Shown here piece after piece: positions 36,091 to 46,235 of a stretch of 64,000 bases of DNA. Each line of letters begins with the position of its first letter. Position 1 is the stretch's first letter. The stretch comes from Trachythela sp. YZ-2020 (taxonomy: Eukaryota; Cnidaria; Anthozoa; Malacalcyonacea; Clavulariidae): NCBI GenBank assembly GCA_016169945.1, contig JADLSH010000395.1, positions 10,444,001 through 10,508,000 of the forward strand, given 5' to 3'. The notes beneath the pieces were generated by a model. That model made no database searches and had not been told where the DNA came from. It was given only the letters and a program-made list of their open reading frames with translations. The position numbers and the translations under genes are program-made.

Positions 36091-37652
36091 TCATGTTGAG
36101 GTGCTAACAGAGTTATGATTGTCTAATGTGTCAATCATCTTACAAAAATTGGTGCAATTGTGTGCTATAATAAATGCATCAATGCTGATGTGTGACAGGT
36201 TGCCAATGCAGAAGTAGGCCTCTGCATTCTCACTATGCAATTATGTTGTGGCAATTTCCAGGTCATACAGATGATAGTCTGCACCTTGAAGGTCAAGAAG
36301 CATCAGCTTCTTTGAACTGTGAACATATGAGAAATGAACAAGTGCTTCAGCCTTCTCGAAAATGGTCTTGACATCATCACTGCAGCCCTCTGGTTGTTTG
36401 CACAGTTTCCCGTTGTTGTTTATATACTTCCGGAATGCCCCTTCGACAAATTCCTCGACCGTTGTTGGCTGTCCTAGGTATACAGTATAATAGGCACGGT
36501 TGAACTTGAAGCATTCACCAAATGCTTCCGGGGCTTTGGTGCTGAAAACCTTTGCCAGGTGCCGAGCAGTGCAGTGCATCTGGATATTCTTACGGGTATG
36601 GTCTTCAGGATTGCTGTTCATTGTAACAGTTATGGTCCTCACAGCTTTCTCATTATAGGTCTTACGGACCCATTTTTTTCTCGACCCATCTCTTGATACT
36701 CCAAGAAAAGCATTATGGAATCCTCCAAATGCAAAACGCTGTGTGTCCACCAACACATCCAAAGATTTTTCAACAGGGACCCATTCCTGTGCTTTCATGT
36801 CAAACCTTTCCAGCAACAGTGATACATTGTTCTTTGTTTTGGGTTTAACAAGCTGCCCAGCTTTCAACAATTAATCGATAGAGATGGATTCTGGGTACAC
36901 AGTTTCCTCATTGGCTTCTGCATTTTCAGATTTACGAGAGGTACCAGCATTTGAGTGTGGAATTTCAATGGCTTCTTCCTCTGGGCTTGATATTCCCTCA
37001 TCATCTTGTTCAGCACTTTCCAGTCTGAATCTCACAAGGTAAACCTGACGGTAAACAAACAAGACATAGTGTGAACATTAAACGTTAGATAGCAAGTGTA
37101 GTGACATACTGTGACAACCCATAAGGGATCAATGCAGCTATTTGTAAATAATACTTTGTTAATACAAGGTAAAATAATTTTGCAAATTGTGATTGGCTAA
37201 TCGTTCGAGTGTTCAACCAATCACATTGTTCCATGAAAACGACCTTCGGTTGGGTGATCTGGATATTTGATTGAAAATCGGGTGAGTTGGCAGGTCTGTA
37301 TCATGCTCACCTTATCCTTCCTATGCGGAATCTGATTTATGTTCGTGCACAACGGTCCTTTATTCGTCACAAGAACATCACACGAGCTGGCAGGAAGGCG
37401 AAAATGAGCCGAACATGCCTTCTTCAGATTTGGTACGGTCAAATCCATGTACTCGTACGCCACAAATTCTCTTGGTTGGACAGGCTTAAATGTTTGTTTG
37501 TGATCAGGCTCGGATGAAAGGCACTGCACGATCAGCTCATGTGGCGCAGAACCAGCCTTTTTTCCTCGCTGTTGAAGAACGTTAGCCTTACATCGCTTCT
37601 TTTTCATTTTGTTCTCCAGATCAATCCATGCTTGCTGTCTTTTGGGAGGCAT
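36091..37652 (-). pseudogene. Alpha-kinase (eEF2K / myosin-heavy-chain-kinase type), two exons, two in-frame TAA codons
   Basis: Exon 1 (37652-37311, ATG MPPKRQQAW) and exon 2 (37044-36091) join in phase 0 across a GT-AG intron. Exon 1 carries a basic N terminus and FVAYEYMDLTVPNLKKACSA. Exon 2 has an acidic linker, then FAFGGFHNAF (glycine loop), KWVRKTYNEKAV, ARHLAKVFSTKAPEAF, TTVEEFVEGAFRKYINNNGK, the catalytic LMLLDLQGADYHLYDLEIAT and a zinc-binding end, FCIGNLS...AHNCTNFCKMI. Alpha-kinases phosphorylate Ser/Thr, often in helices; the substrate here is unknown. TAA codons at 36871-36873 and 36241-36243 interrupt an otherwise perfect frame of about 430 codons ending TGA at 36091. There are no frameshifts. 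So it is either very recently dead, read through, or carries base errors. Its promoter lies in the transposon's right arm. Confidence 0.85.
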
Positions 37653-37827
37653 TCTGATTCTCAAAAGATAGTTTTTGCGTTTGTTTAACAAAGAGGAAGA
37701 TGCAATTAATACACGATAACACGAGGCTAGGAAAATTTACATAAAGCCGCGGTGTGAAGCGGTGCTTTGTAATGAAACGGTCAGCGGTCGGTTTCTGCAT
37801 ACACGGTGGTACTTCGACTGATACCCA

Positions 37828-37905
37828 TTATAGTGTATCAGGATTATAGTGTATCAGGATTACGGGTTAGTTTAGGGTTATGATTAGGGTTATGATTAGG
37901 GTTAA
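37828..37905. repeat. Short tandem repeats with telomere-like words upstream of the alpha-kinase
   Basis: Two copies of tatagtgtatcaggatta are followed by ttagggttatgattagggtt, repeated about three times in degenerate form. TTAGGG is the usual metazoan telomere unit, but the spacing here is 12 bp with tatga inserts, so this is a local repeat rather than a true telomeric tract. It separates the kinase start from the right subterminal arm. Confidence 0.6.
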
Positions 37906-37910
37906 GTATT

Positions 37911-38200
37911 TAGCTTCAATGAAGGTTAAAGACAGCGTGCGCAGTGCATGATGGTCTATGAGAACGATGGGCCGCGTCGATAGTTTTGAATTTCATTTTT
38001 TAATTATAATATTTACTATGAGAACGACGGGTCATGGGATGGCCCGTCGTTCTCATAGTAAAATCACTTTCGATTTAATATGATTTTCAAACTTTAAATT
38101 TTATTATTTTTTAATTTCAAATTATTATTTTTATTTGTATAAATTTTTCCCTTTCATAAATATTTTATTTTTTTCTAATTTTATTTATTTATTTATTTAA
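37911..38200. repeat. Right subterminal inverted arm with GAGAACGAYGGG boxes
   Basis: It is the inverted counterpart of 30219-30500. Boxes: ctatgagaacgatgggcc near 37960, the palindrome actatgagaacgacggg ... cccgtcgttctcatagt at about 38018-38062, and ctatgagaacaatgggcc inside the terminal repeat near 38332. The arm is uninterrupted from here to 38355, whereas the left arm has been broken by later insertions. Confidence 0.8.
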
Positions 38201-38303
38201 AAATTTTTTTTTATGTTATATTTTTTTCATAATTGTTTTTTATGTTATATTTTTTTCATAATAATTTTGTTCTAATTTATTTTTTATTTGACATAAAATA
38301 TTG

Positions 38304-38355
38304 TATTACATAAATATTTATTGTAAATCCACTATGAGAACAATGGGCCACCATA
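38304..38355. repeat. Right terminal inverted repeat (52 bp)
   Basis: Reverse complement identical to 28126-28177. It ends gaacaatgggccaccata, so the element's last bases are ATA. The target duplication CTTGAG (38356-38361) follows. Confidence 0.9.
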
Positions 38356-39545
38356 CTTGAGCTTCGACGTCCAGGTTATAACCTCCAGCAGTCTTGATTG
38401 AACCACATTCAAGATTGTATGACCACTCAGGGGTGTCAAAGCAGATAATCCAATCATAACCGACACAGTTAATGTTGGAGCCAGGATCAATCATGTATCA
38501 ACTGCTTCCAGTTGTGGTTGCCAAGTATGAAGTCAGTATAATAGTGCTTACCAACACTAGGAATGTGATGACTTTGACAGAGATGCCAGAGATGCCAGAG
38601 GTCACGGGTAGTCCCTGATCAGCTGAAATGACTTTGAGAGTTGGGTGGGACCAAACTTAGAAGAGTCATCAGAAACTTTCTTGCCATTGTTAACAGGATC
38701 ATCAGCTTGTTTAGAGGACTTGGGGCACATGACTGATTTAGCCCAGTGACCTTTGTTTTGACAATCCCTACAGACAGAGTCTTTTGCAGGGCAAAATTCC
38801 TTCTTGAAAACATGGTACTTCATACAAAATTTGCATTTTCGTAAATTTTCATTGTTGGTAGGTGGGGACTGGTCCATTTTTTTAGTATTATGGGGAAATT
38901 TCTTTTGTCTGTATGTAGATGCTCCAGTCTTAACTTTTGTTAAAAACTTATCAGCTTGGGAAGAGGTAGCTTCATCTACTTGGATAATATTTACAGCTTT
39001 ATCAAGAGTAAGGTCTTGAATACAGAGAAGTCCCTTTCTTATATCATGAGACTTTATACCGGCCACAAGACGTGCCAAGAGAATTCTATCCTTACATGAC
39101 ATTTGGGTTGAGCTCTGGCAACAGTCCTTGTATTGACATTTATTTAAGAGTGTTTGTAGATAATTGTAAAACTTGTCAAACGATTTGAGTCAAACGATTC
39201 AACACGAGGTGTGGAATTCATATTCATGCACAAACATATTGGAACTGCCACATACCTGTTGTTGAAAAGATTCAATGAGAGTTTGAACATCTTGTTGTCC
39301 CAAGTTGTTCATTCGTTTGATAGTATCATCACTAAGTACACTAATAAAGATAGCTGTTTGAGTTTCATTCAAGAGTTCATAAAACCGAGTTATCGTCGTA
39401 ACAGAGTCCCATCGTTGTTTCCATATCGCAAATCCTTCAGGAGAACAGCTGCTAATGTCAAGCTTTCTGACGAGATAAATGGCAAATTAACACTTGTTCC
39501 AGAGGCACCATCGCCAGATTGTTGAGGAAACTTTTTCGGTGGCAT
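38356..39545 (-). pseudogene. Retroelement gag with two zinc knuckles and a protease-like segment
   Basis: The minus-strand ATG at 39545 opens MPPKKFPQQSGDGASGTS. Shifted frames follow: EGFAIWKQRWDSVTTITRFY, SVLSDDTIKRMNNLGQQDV, then DRILLARLVAGIKSHDIRKG, the usual Ty3/Gypsy-type gag order. Knuckles are CKFCMKYHVFKKEFC and CRDCQNKGHWAKSVMC. After the stop at 38602, another frame gives MIDPGSNINCVGYDW, close to an aspartic-protease site with Pro in place of Ser in the expected D-S/T-G. No reverse transcriptase or integrase is present in this copy. Several frame breaks show it is dead. The protease-like frame runs straight into the 10.2-kb transposon and resumes at 28125. Confidence 0.65.
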
Positions 39546-39639
39546 TTAGATAAAAATACTGCCGAGAAACTCGAATTGCTCTGCTTCCTTTATGCCAGAG
39601 AAAACACAAAAAGACATTTAACTCTCAATATGAAAGCAG

Positions 39640-39751
39640 GATTTATTATAATTTATATCTAATTATTTACATGTTCCTAATATATATAAGTTTGTAAGTA
39701 CTCCATATAGTACTTCATATAATATCTTATAAAAGCAATAATACCAGATGT
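39640..39751 (-). repeat. 5' terminal direct repeat of the split retroelement
   Basis: It matches 27651-27762 in direct orientation with about five changes. Together the pair brackets gag, protease-like and 3' segments plus the nested transposon. Without the insertion the retroelement would be about 1.9 kb, so it is a small gag-only type of LTR element or an internally deleted copy. Confidence 0.6.
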
Positions 39752-41106
39752 ATGCGGAGCGCAATGGTTTAAAAGATTTCGACCTCTAGTTAGGATTCAT
39801 CGAGAAGACACACATTCGAGTTGAGCAAATTCTTGAAATTCATATGTGAAGAACACATACCAACTAAAATGCAATGTGAGTTGCATTCTATCAAACCTGT
39901 GTACATATGAAGATTTAAAAACGAATATCGTGCCATGTCTCTTGCGAAAGTAAACAGTTCATATTTGTTGATTTTTCCATAAAGAAATTGAGCGTCAACA
40001 TCAAAAAACATTGAAAATGCGCTATACTTATTGTAAAAGACAAGCAGGCGAGCAACTTGCCTCTCCTGGTAAGAGAGTTACAGTTTCAATTAATCTCTAC
40101 CAGTAAAATTAACTTGATTTGAGATGGAATTTTAGGGCCTGTTTAATTGTTCCGCTTTGGCGCTACGAAATGAAAGGCAGGAAAACTGTGCAATTGATGG
40201 ATTGAAATATGTCTGAATGGTTATGATTTAGGACAATAAACTATTTTTTCTAGTGAACCTAAACGAATTGGAAAACACTTTCAACAGCTGATTCATCCAG
40301 TTAATTAGACTCCAAGTGCATACAAGAAAGTAACTTGACCTAACCTAACCTAATCTAACATATTTATAGATATAGCCACCCCGTGAGTTTGTTCATCATG
40401 CCAAGGACGAGATCTGCAACGAAATCTACAAGCAATATCTTTAACTGTAAATGCACTTGGATTAATGTATCTGCCACCTGCTCATGTATCACACAAGCTC
40501 TGTTACTTTGTGAGGAGGTTATTACCTGTTCTTTTTCTGGCGACGATATTAAGGTGGCTCCTAACTTTAAGCTTTTAGAGAACTGGAACCTAGCAAAATT
40601 TAATGGTGCCGTGATTGCGTGGGAAAACACAAACGCAAGAAATTTGTGTTTGTGAAAAATGGCAACATTTTAAAGGTTTTTTCAGCCTTTTAAAATGAGC
40701 TTTCGTGGTGTTATTTATTTACGGAAAAAAATAACCCATGACTTTAATAGAAATGTTTCTAAACTTTTGTCTGTGGGGAAATTTTCAAAGCGAGCACAAT
40801 GAAACTTCACACAGTTTTCTAGTTTCTCTATTCGATGAAACGCGGTGGAAGAAGATAAAACAACGGAAGAAGAAAGTTTAGTGAGCAACGAAAGTCGTTT
40901 GAAAGGGAGATTTTCGCGGAAAAACGATATGGCCCGAGGTAAACGGAAAGTTACACAGCACGGGAAAAAATGCAAATAAAACATCACCAACTGGAGAGGC
41001 AAGAGCAAATTATTGAATATTGTTTATATTATTAAATTAACATTGCCTACTTTTTAAAACAAAAAAAGGATAAAATCTCATTATAGTACATTTATTATAG
41101 AAACAA
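39752..41106. other. Spacer with weak coding hints
   Basis: A minus frame at 39790-40011 (FFDVDAQFLYGKINKYELFT) looks codon-like but has no clear splice signals. On the plus strand MPRTRSATKSTS (40399) and MARGKRKVTQHGKKCK (40929) are short basic starts that could be leaders of the MULE gene that follows. The word attaaggtggctc at 40549 belongs to the dispersed repeat also seen at 6988 and 55976. None of these is firm. Confidence 0.35.
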
Positions 41107-43740
41107 ATGTCAGAGCAGGAGTCAGCTCCTCATTGTTGCAGATTTGTTGATTTAGATGTGTTTCAAAGCAATCCTTATCATGCAGTTTTTGCTCCAAAGG
41201 TAAATTATATTTGCTCATGTTCAATCATCTATTGGTGCATGGGTTTTACTAAGCATTACAGGGTACTAGATAGTGGTTAACTTTCAAAATGTCGAAATAT
41301 CGCCAGTTGGCCAATATCTGGTGAATAGTAGTGCTTAGTGAAACCAACCCATTTCTACTACGGTATTTGTGATAGTGTGTCTATATATACAATACTTGGG
41401 CTATGTACTTCACTGTATTGAAATCCCTGTGCCACCCTTTTGGCCCTTAGAGCAACACAATAACATGCAGTCAAAATTATAGGTCCTTTGTCATTTGTCA
41501 ATGCAATAGATTAAACAAGAAGTGGTCTTTGCCAGTAAATTTCATGTGAAATGTAAAGAATGTGGCTTTGTAAACAAAGTAGCACCAGCATTTGATACCA
41601 ATACTTGGGCTGCCTTAGGCTCGCTACACATTGGAATAGGCCAAACACAACTAAATAATATTTTATCAATATTCCATCAATTAACATTTCTACATTTAAA
41701 AAAAGAGAACAGGAGTCGGGAGGTTGGGAAAGCTACAGAAACACTTGCCCAAAAGAGTTGCCATGAAAACATTGTACAAGAAAGAGAAAAAGCCATGTTA
41801 GCTGGGGAGAATGCAGACGAAAATGGTTTGATTGGTTTTGCAGTGTCATATGACATGGGATGGCAGAAACGCGGGAAAGGGCATAATTTGTTAACAGGAC
41901 AGGGAACAGCGATGGGTATAACAACTGGGAATGTGTTGTCATATGCAACCGGGAATAAGATGTGCAGAGTTTGTACAAATGCAAAACAGAAAAGTAAAGA
42001 ACCACGGGAACATGACTGTCGGGATCATCAAAGGCAATGGAACCAAGCATTGCTTGTCAGTTATCGAATGAGGCCCCCAACATTTGTGGGAGATGATGAC
42101 ACAACAACGCAACCTCGTTTGCACAGAAATATCCCGTATTGCCATTGAAAACTGGTCAGACATTGTTCATGCCAAGCAATCACTTACCTGCATCTCACTC
42201 TTCATTTCCTAACGCCGCTCAGCCAGAAAGTAATTAACTATTTAACAAACTGTTTCTCATATGCGATTGCCCAAAATTCAGATGATGAATGTTTAAAGTA
42301 TTCTTTGAAGTGCCACACAGATACTGTTGTAAAGAAAGTAATGCCGTTTGCAAATTCACAGAGAAATGAAACTTTAAACAGCATAGTCGGCAGTAAAACC
42401 CAAAAAATAACATTTTATGGTGGCAGCGAAAGTAACGACTTCCGGGTAGCGTGTGTTGTTAATCAAAAGAACATTGGATATTTGTCTGTTGGTAGAACAT
42501 TAGAGGCCCTAGGCATTGACCCTGGTGAAAATTGCAAAAAGAACAACATCTTGATAGACAGGAAACATGAAAAGGAAAAAGCACGCAAGTCGAACAAAAA
42601 ATTTAAAATTCGGAGACATCAACTTCAGGCAGAAGGCTGTCCGGAACTAATAAAATAGAAGCAAAAGAGGGTAAAATGTATGAATCTGAAATTGGGCTGA
42701 ATTGTCAGCAGTGAACGAGGCTGGATCTATATACGACCTAATTCATCAGTTAGTTAGTCCTTCAGCCTCAAGAGTTAATAACCTTAGCATAGAAATCATA
42801 AATGGTAAAAGAACTCTCTTCAAAAATGCTTCACCATGTTCAAACGTCTCCGTTTCCTGTTGCATTACAATCAATTTTCAAATTTATGCTTTCAGCCACT
42901 GACACGGACAAACATGTGTATACCATACTTGTGGGTCATAACTCATGTACATTTGATGTCTCAACACTTTTATGTACTGCTGATCAGTCTCTTACCAATA
43001 ATATATGCTCAATAAACCTATATTTTGGTGATACATTGCCATTATTCAGGGACCTATTGAAGCGGAAACATTCCCCAAAACAGTAGCCAAGTGGGGAATT
43101 CTGCAAATTAAACCAAGGCAGCATATACCAATGTCTCTTTCACCAGGATTTCAAAGCACACAATGCAACTGAGGACATGCTGGCATTAACGAAAATAATT
43201 TTTCAGTCCAGAACTAGTGATCGATGCAGAGACAATCGTAAAACGGCTGTCAAGTACACACAGACATTTATTGGGGATCTTTATCGCCCAAACGATGCCA
43301 CGAGGCCGATTACCCGTGGAATGGCCCAGAAAGTTGCTGGTAGCGATCTATCGTATGATGATTTGACAACGTTGTACAAAAAATATGGAGAAACAGAAAT
43401 TGTTGCTGTGTTGTCCATGGCATCAACAACAACTATTGGACATGATGGCCGATCCTGCGTAACGAAAAACAAAATAATATTGACTACTTCAAATTTGAGC
43501 TGGCTAAGAAATATTGTCTTTCTGTGCATGATGTTACATCCTGAATACAACATCTTGAGAAAATTGCTGAAAATCGAAGGAGAGGTGTTGAAAAAGCAAA
43601 AACAACAAGAGCTCAGAAAAAGCAACGCCAACAAAAATGAGCCATTGACACATTGTTTTAAAGTTTGTGTGTTTAAAGTTTATGAGAATGGCCAATACCA
43701 TAATTTAACGAATTTGCAATGTTCATTGTGCGGAAATTAA
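41107..43740 (+). pseudogene. Mutator-like transposase joined to a DEDDh-type exonuclease, frameshifted
   Basis: Exon 1 is 41107-41199 (MSEQESAPHCCRFVDLDVFQ). After an intron, the transposase reads FHVKCKECGFVNKV, LGSLHIGIGQTQLNNILS, then the diagnostic FAVSYDMGWQKRGKGHNLLT and a Cys/His patch CRVCTNAKQKSKEPREHDC, with TFVGDDDTTTQPRLH. A shift near 42140 and two more before 42300 break it; PFANSQRNETLNSIVGSK completes the domain. From 42700 the frames give QLVSPSASRVNNLSIE, VYTILVGHNSCTFDVSTLL, FGDTLPLFRDLLKRK and AHNATEDMLALTKIIF, matching the middle and final motifs of DEDDh exonucleases, but the first D-E-T motif is not seen. The C terminus (GMAQKVAGSDLSYDDLTTLY) is typical of the same large proteins. 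The transposase cuts DNA ends; the exonuclease role is unknown. Confidence 0.75.
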
Positions 43741-45949
43741 TCGTTACAAATCATCTTGTGTAACATTAGCTTTACGTTTATAATATCAGATTGCCTTTAT
43801 TCAAGTATTGATGTTACAGTACTGCAAAATCCCATGTACAAGAATCTACTATTTTTCAGGTCATGATGAATATGCTTTTACATAGTTTATGTATATCAAG
43901 ATATATTCACAATGTCACTGACACATTTCGAGCCTCTTGTTTCTGTTTTGGTTCTCAATGTCAATATTAACTAGCATATCTATTGAATAAAGGAACAATA
44001 TATACGGATACGGGGAACAAACCTTCTGGAAATGTGGGTATGCGTTGTGTGCTATGATACACACAACATGTTAAGTCATTTTTATGTATAGGTAATCTAC
44101 AACTGTTGCTAAAACACCAAGACCCAACGGTTCTTTCCACAGTTTTTCCTTAAAATGCAATCGATCACATAAACAACAAGCCATCCACCTCAAATAACTT
44201 TAACTCTTTCTAAACGGTAGCATTGAATATCAACCGCCAAAGCATGATGACTTTGAGCGCTTGTATCTTTGGCGCCCCTCACCCAAAACGGACGAAAATA
44301 CCACCAATTGATTCAGCAAACACACCTGTTGTTGGCTATTGCCAAACAAATCGCTAAACACATAAATTACTGTTTGCAAATGCAAACAGTAATTTAGCAC
44401 ATACGAAAAGTGAAAAAAAATTAGTTTGCAAACTTTATAACCTGTTTAATGAGGTGTATTCAATAACCAAGGTTTTATGCTACAAAAATGGTTCATTGCA
44501 GGGTATTTTTTAACGGATAGGTTGGGGGGGGCAAATGCCCCCAGTCCCCATGTTAGCCCCCCAGTAAGCTATTTTGCCCCCCCCCCAACCCCAGTGAAGG
44601 TCCCTTTTGTCCAAAATATAAGCAAAAAAGGGAAAAGAACAACAGCAAAACCTGGCTCCATTTAGATGGGATATATAAAAAATTGTCTCAGAGACTCAAG
44701 AATACAAAAATTCAGACCCACCTTCAGCTTTCCACACCTATAATACACCACCTACTTGTTACGTCCCCTTTCGATTATGGCCCGCCCCCCACTAATGATT
44801 TCTTAAAAAAGGCGCTGGTTCATTGTGTCATGTGCAGCTTGCCAGGTGGATATAGCCATAGGTTGCTAGTTGTAATATCTTTAATACAACAAGGCATCTA
44901 TAAGGATTATAGATGCCCTTGTTTCAATCAATAGTTCTTTAGCTAAAATGAACAGAAAGTAAGAGAATGAAACGTTTACCATTTTTAGTGTACATATGTC
45001 AGGAAAAGCAATGACCAGCATTACTAGACCATTTATCTATTTTAGAATTGCTGTTTTTATTAAATACTGAAAAACGAGTTAATTGTTTGTTATTTAATAA
45101 ATTGCGCAGCCATTTTCCAGCGGTGTTACCGCAGTCAGTAGCTAGAAAAAATTGTAAGCAGTAAGAATCAACCACAAAAAAATTGTTTGCAGAGACAACA
45201 CAGAAAAAAATTGTTTGTCTTGGGAAAATTTTCACCTCCCCCTCCAAAAAAATAATGGTCCGTCCCTTACGTCAACGTTCCAACGATAATATTAAGAAAT
45301 ATCATTGTATTTTCAGGTAGTTTACACAACAATCAACTGCCATATTTGCTATACTCTACCCACACTGGCACCACACATTCGAGATATAAGCAAAATATAG
45401 TAAAAATTCACAATGATTTACTGCACAGCGGGAGATCATTAAAATTACAAGATTACCACACCTTTTATTTATAGCCTTTATTTTATGTTACATACAAATA
45501 CAATACTATACTATGACCAATCTATACTTTTTCTATAATTTGTTTGCACATACATAATTTGTCATAAAAATTGGCTTTACGGTGACACTTTTCTTGTACT
45601 ACTTTACTTACATAAACCAAATAATAATAATTATACATAAAGTATGTTAATAACCGACCCCAAATTAGTATGTTCATTTAAAAAAAGATATTGAGTAATA
45701 AATTCTAATGTAACTTCTAAATCAACTACATTTAGTTCATCATATTTTGTGTCCAAATAGGTTGCAAAAGAATTTGTAAAATCATTAACTTTTTGTGGCA
45801 AACCCACCTTTATTCTATGGTAATCATTATCATCAAAACACTCGCAGTTAACATCTATAAGTTGTATTTATAACAGCATCCTTCTAATAATAAGATACAC
45901 TTTATTTCTTGGTTGTATATAAAAACGTAGTTTATTTTATTCAACTTCG
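43741..45949. other. Non-coding spacer
   Basis: AT-rich, with a C/G homopolymer patch at 44523-44600 (ggggggggcaaatgccccc, then ccccccccccc) that looks like a worn MITE end. At 45240-45262 another ccctcc/aaaaaa/gtccgtccc patch occurs. No gene is supported. Confidence 0.4.
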
Positions 45950-46012
45950 CCTCAATGGCAGGGAGTCCACAACAGCGTCAGCCAATTACTGTGGCCCCAT
46001 TTAAGTCCCGCA
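45950..46012. repeat. SINE 3'-body fragment
   Basis: The words gcctcaatggcagggagtcc and gccaattactgtggcccc match the body of the full SINE at 63236-63507 (gccaactagggcagggtc; gccaattactgtgggccc). The tRNA-like head is missing. It ends 28 bp before the P-element target duplication. Confidence 0.6.
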
Positions 46013-46235
46013 GAATATTTAACTATTTTTAGACCAAGAGAGGAACCCATAGAAATAATAGATATAGAATGCGTAGTCGGTCACGAATCATGTCGCCAAT
46101 TTTTTTCGCGCTTGCCCTTATAAATCAGCCATTTTGAATTTGAGCAAGGAGTGGCCTATATAGCGCTAAAACGAAATTTGGCAAATTAATATACAAAACT
46201 TCAATATACATTTATTAATTGCGAAAATGTAAAAA

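Larger units (their letters stand above)
28126..38355. mobile_element. 10,230-bp DNA transposon, IS3EU-like, carrying a DDE transposase and an alpha-kinase
   Basis: Seen directly: 52-bp perfect terminal inverted repeats beginning tatggtggcccattgttctc, 6-bp direct duplications CTTGAG outside them, further inverted arms inside, an integrase-like gene (30757-33820, plus) and an alpha-kinase gene (36091-37652, minus) converging on each other. Known: IS3EU elements have 6-bp duplications, TAY...RTA ends and an integrase-like transposase. Inference: the kinase is cargo, because it lies between the ends, close to the right arm, and is read inwards from it like the transposase from the left arm. Later insertions inside include a LINE (34047-36083) and at least four MITEs. 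The region 28.2-29.7 kb has no partner in the right arm and is probably another insertion. The transposase is broken, so this copy is not autonomous. Confidence 0.8.

Noticed and set aside
39790..40011. Minus-strand exon FFDVDAQFLYGKINKYELFT
   Set aside because: Codon-like but no splice signals, neighbours or family resemblance; kept only as a note in the spacer entry.
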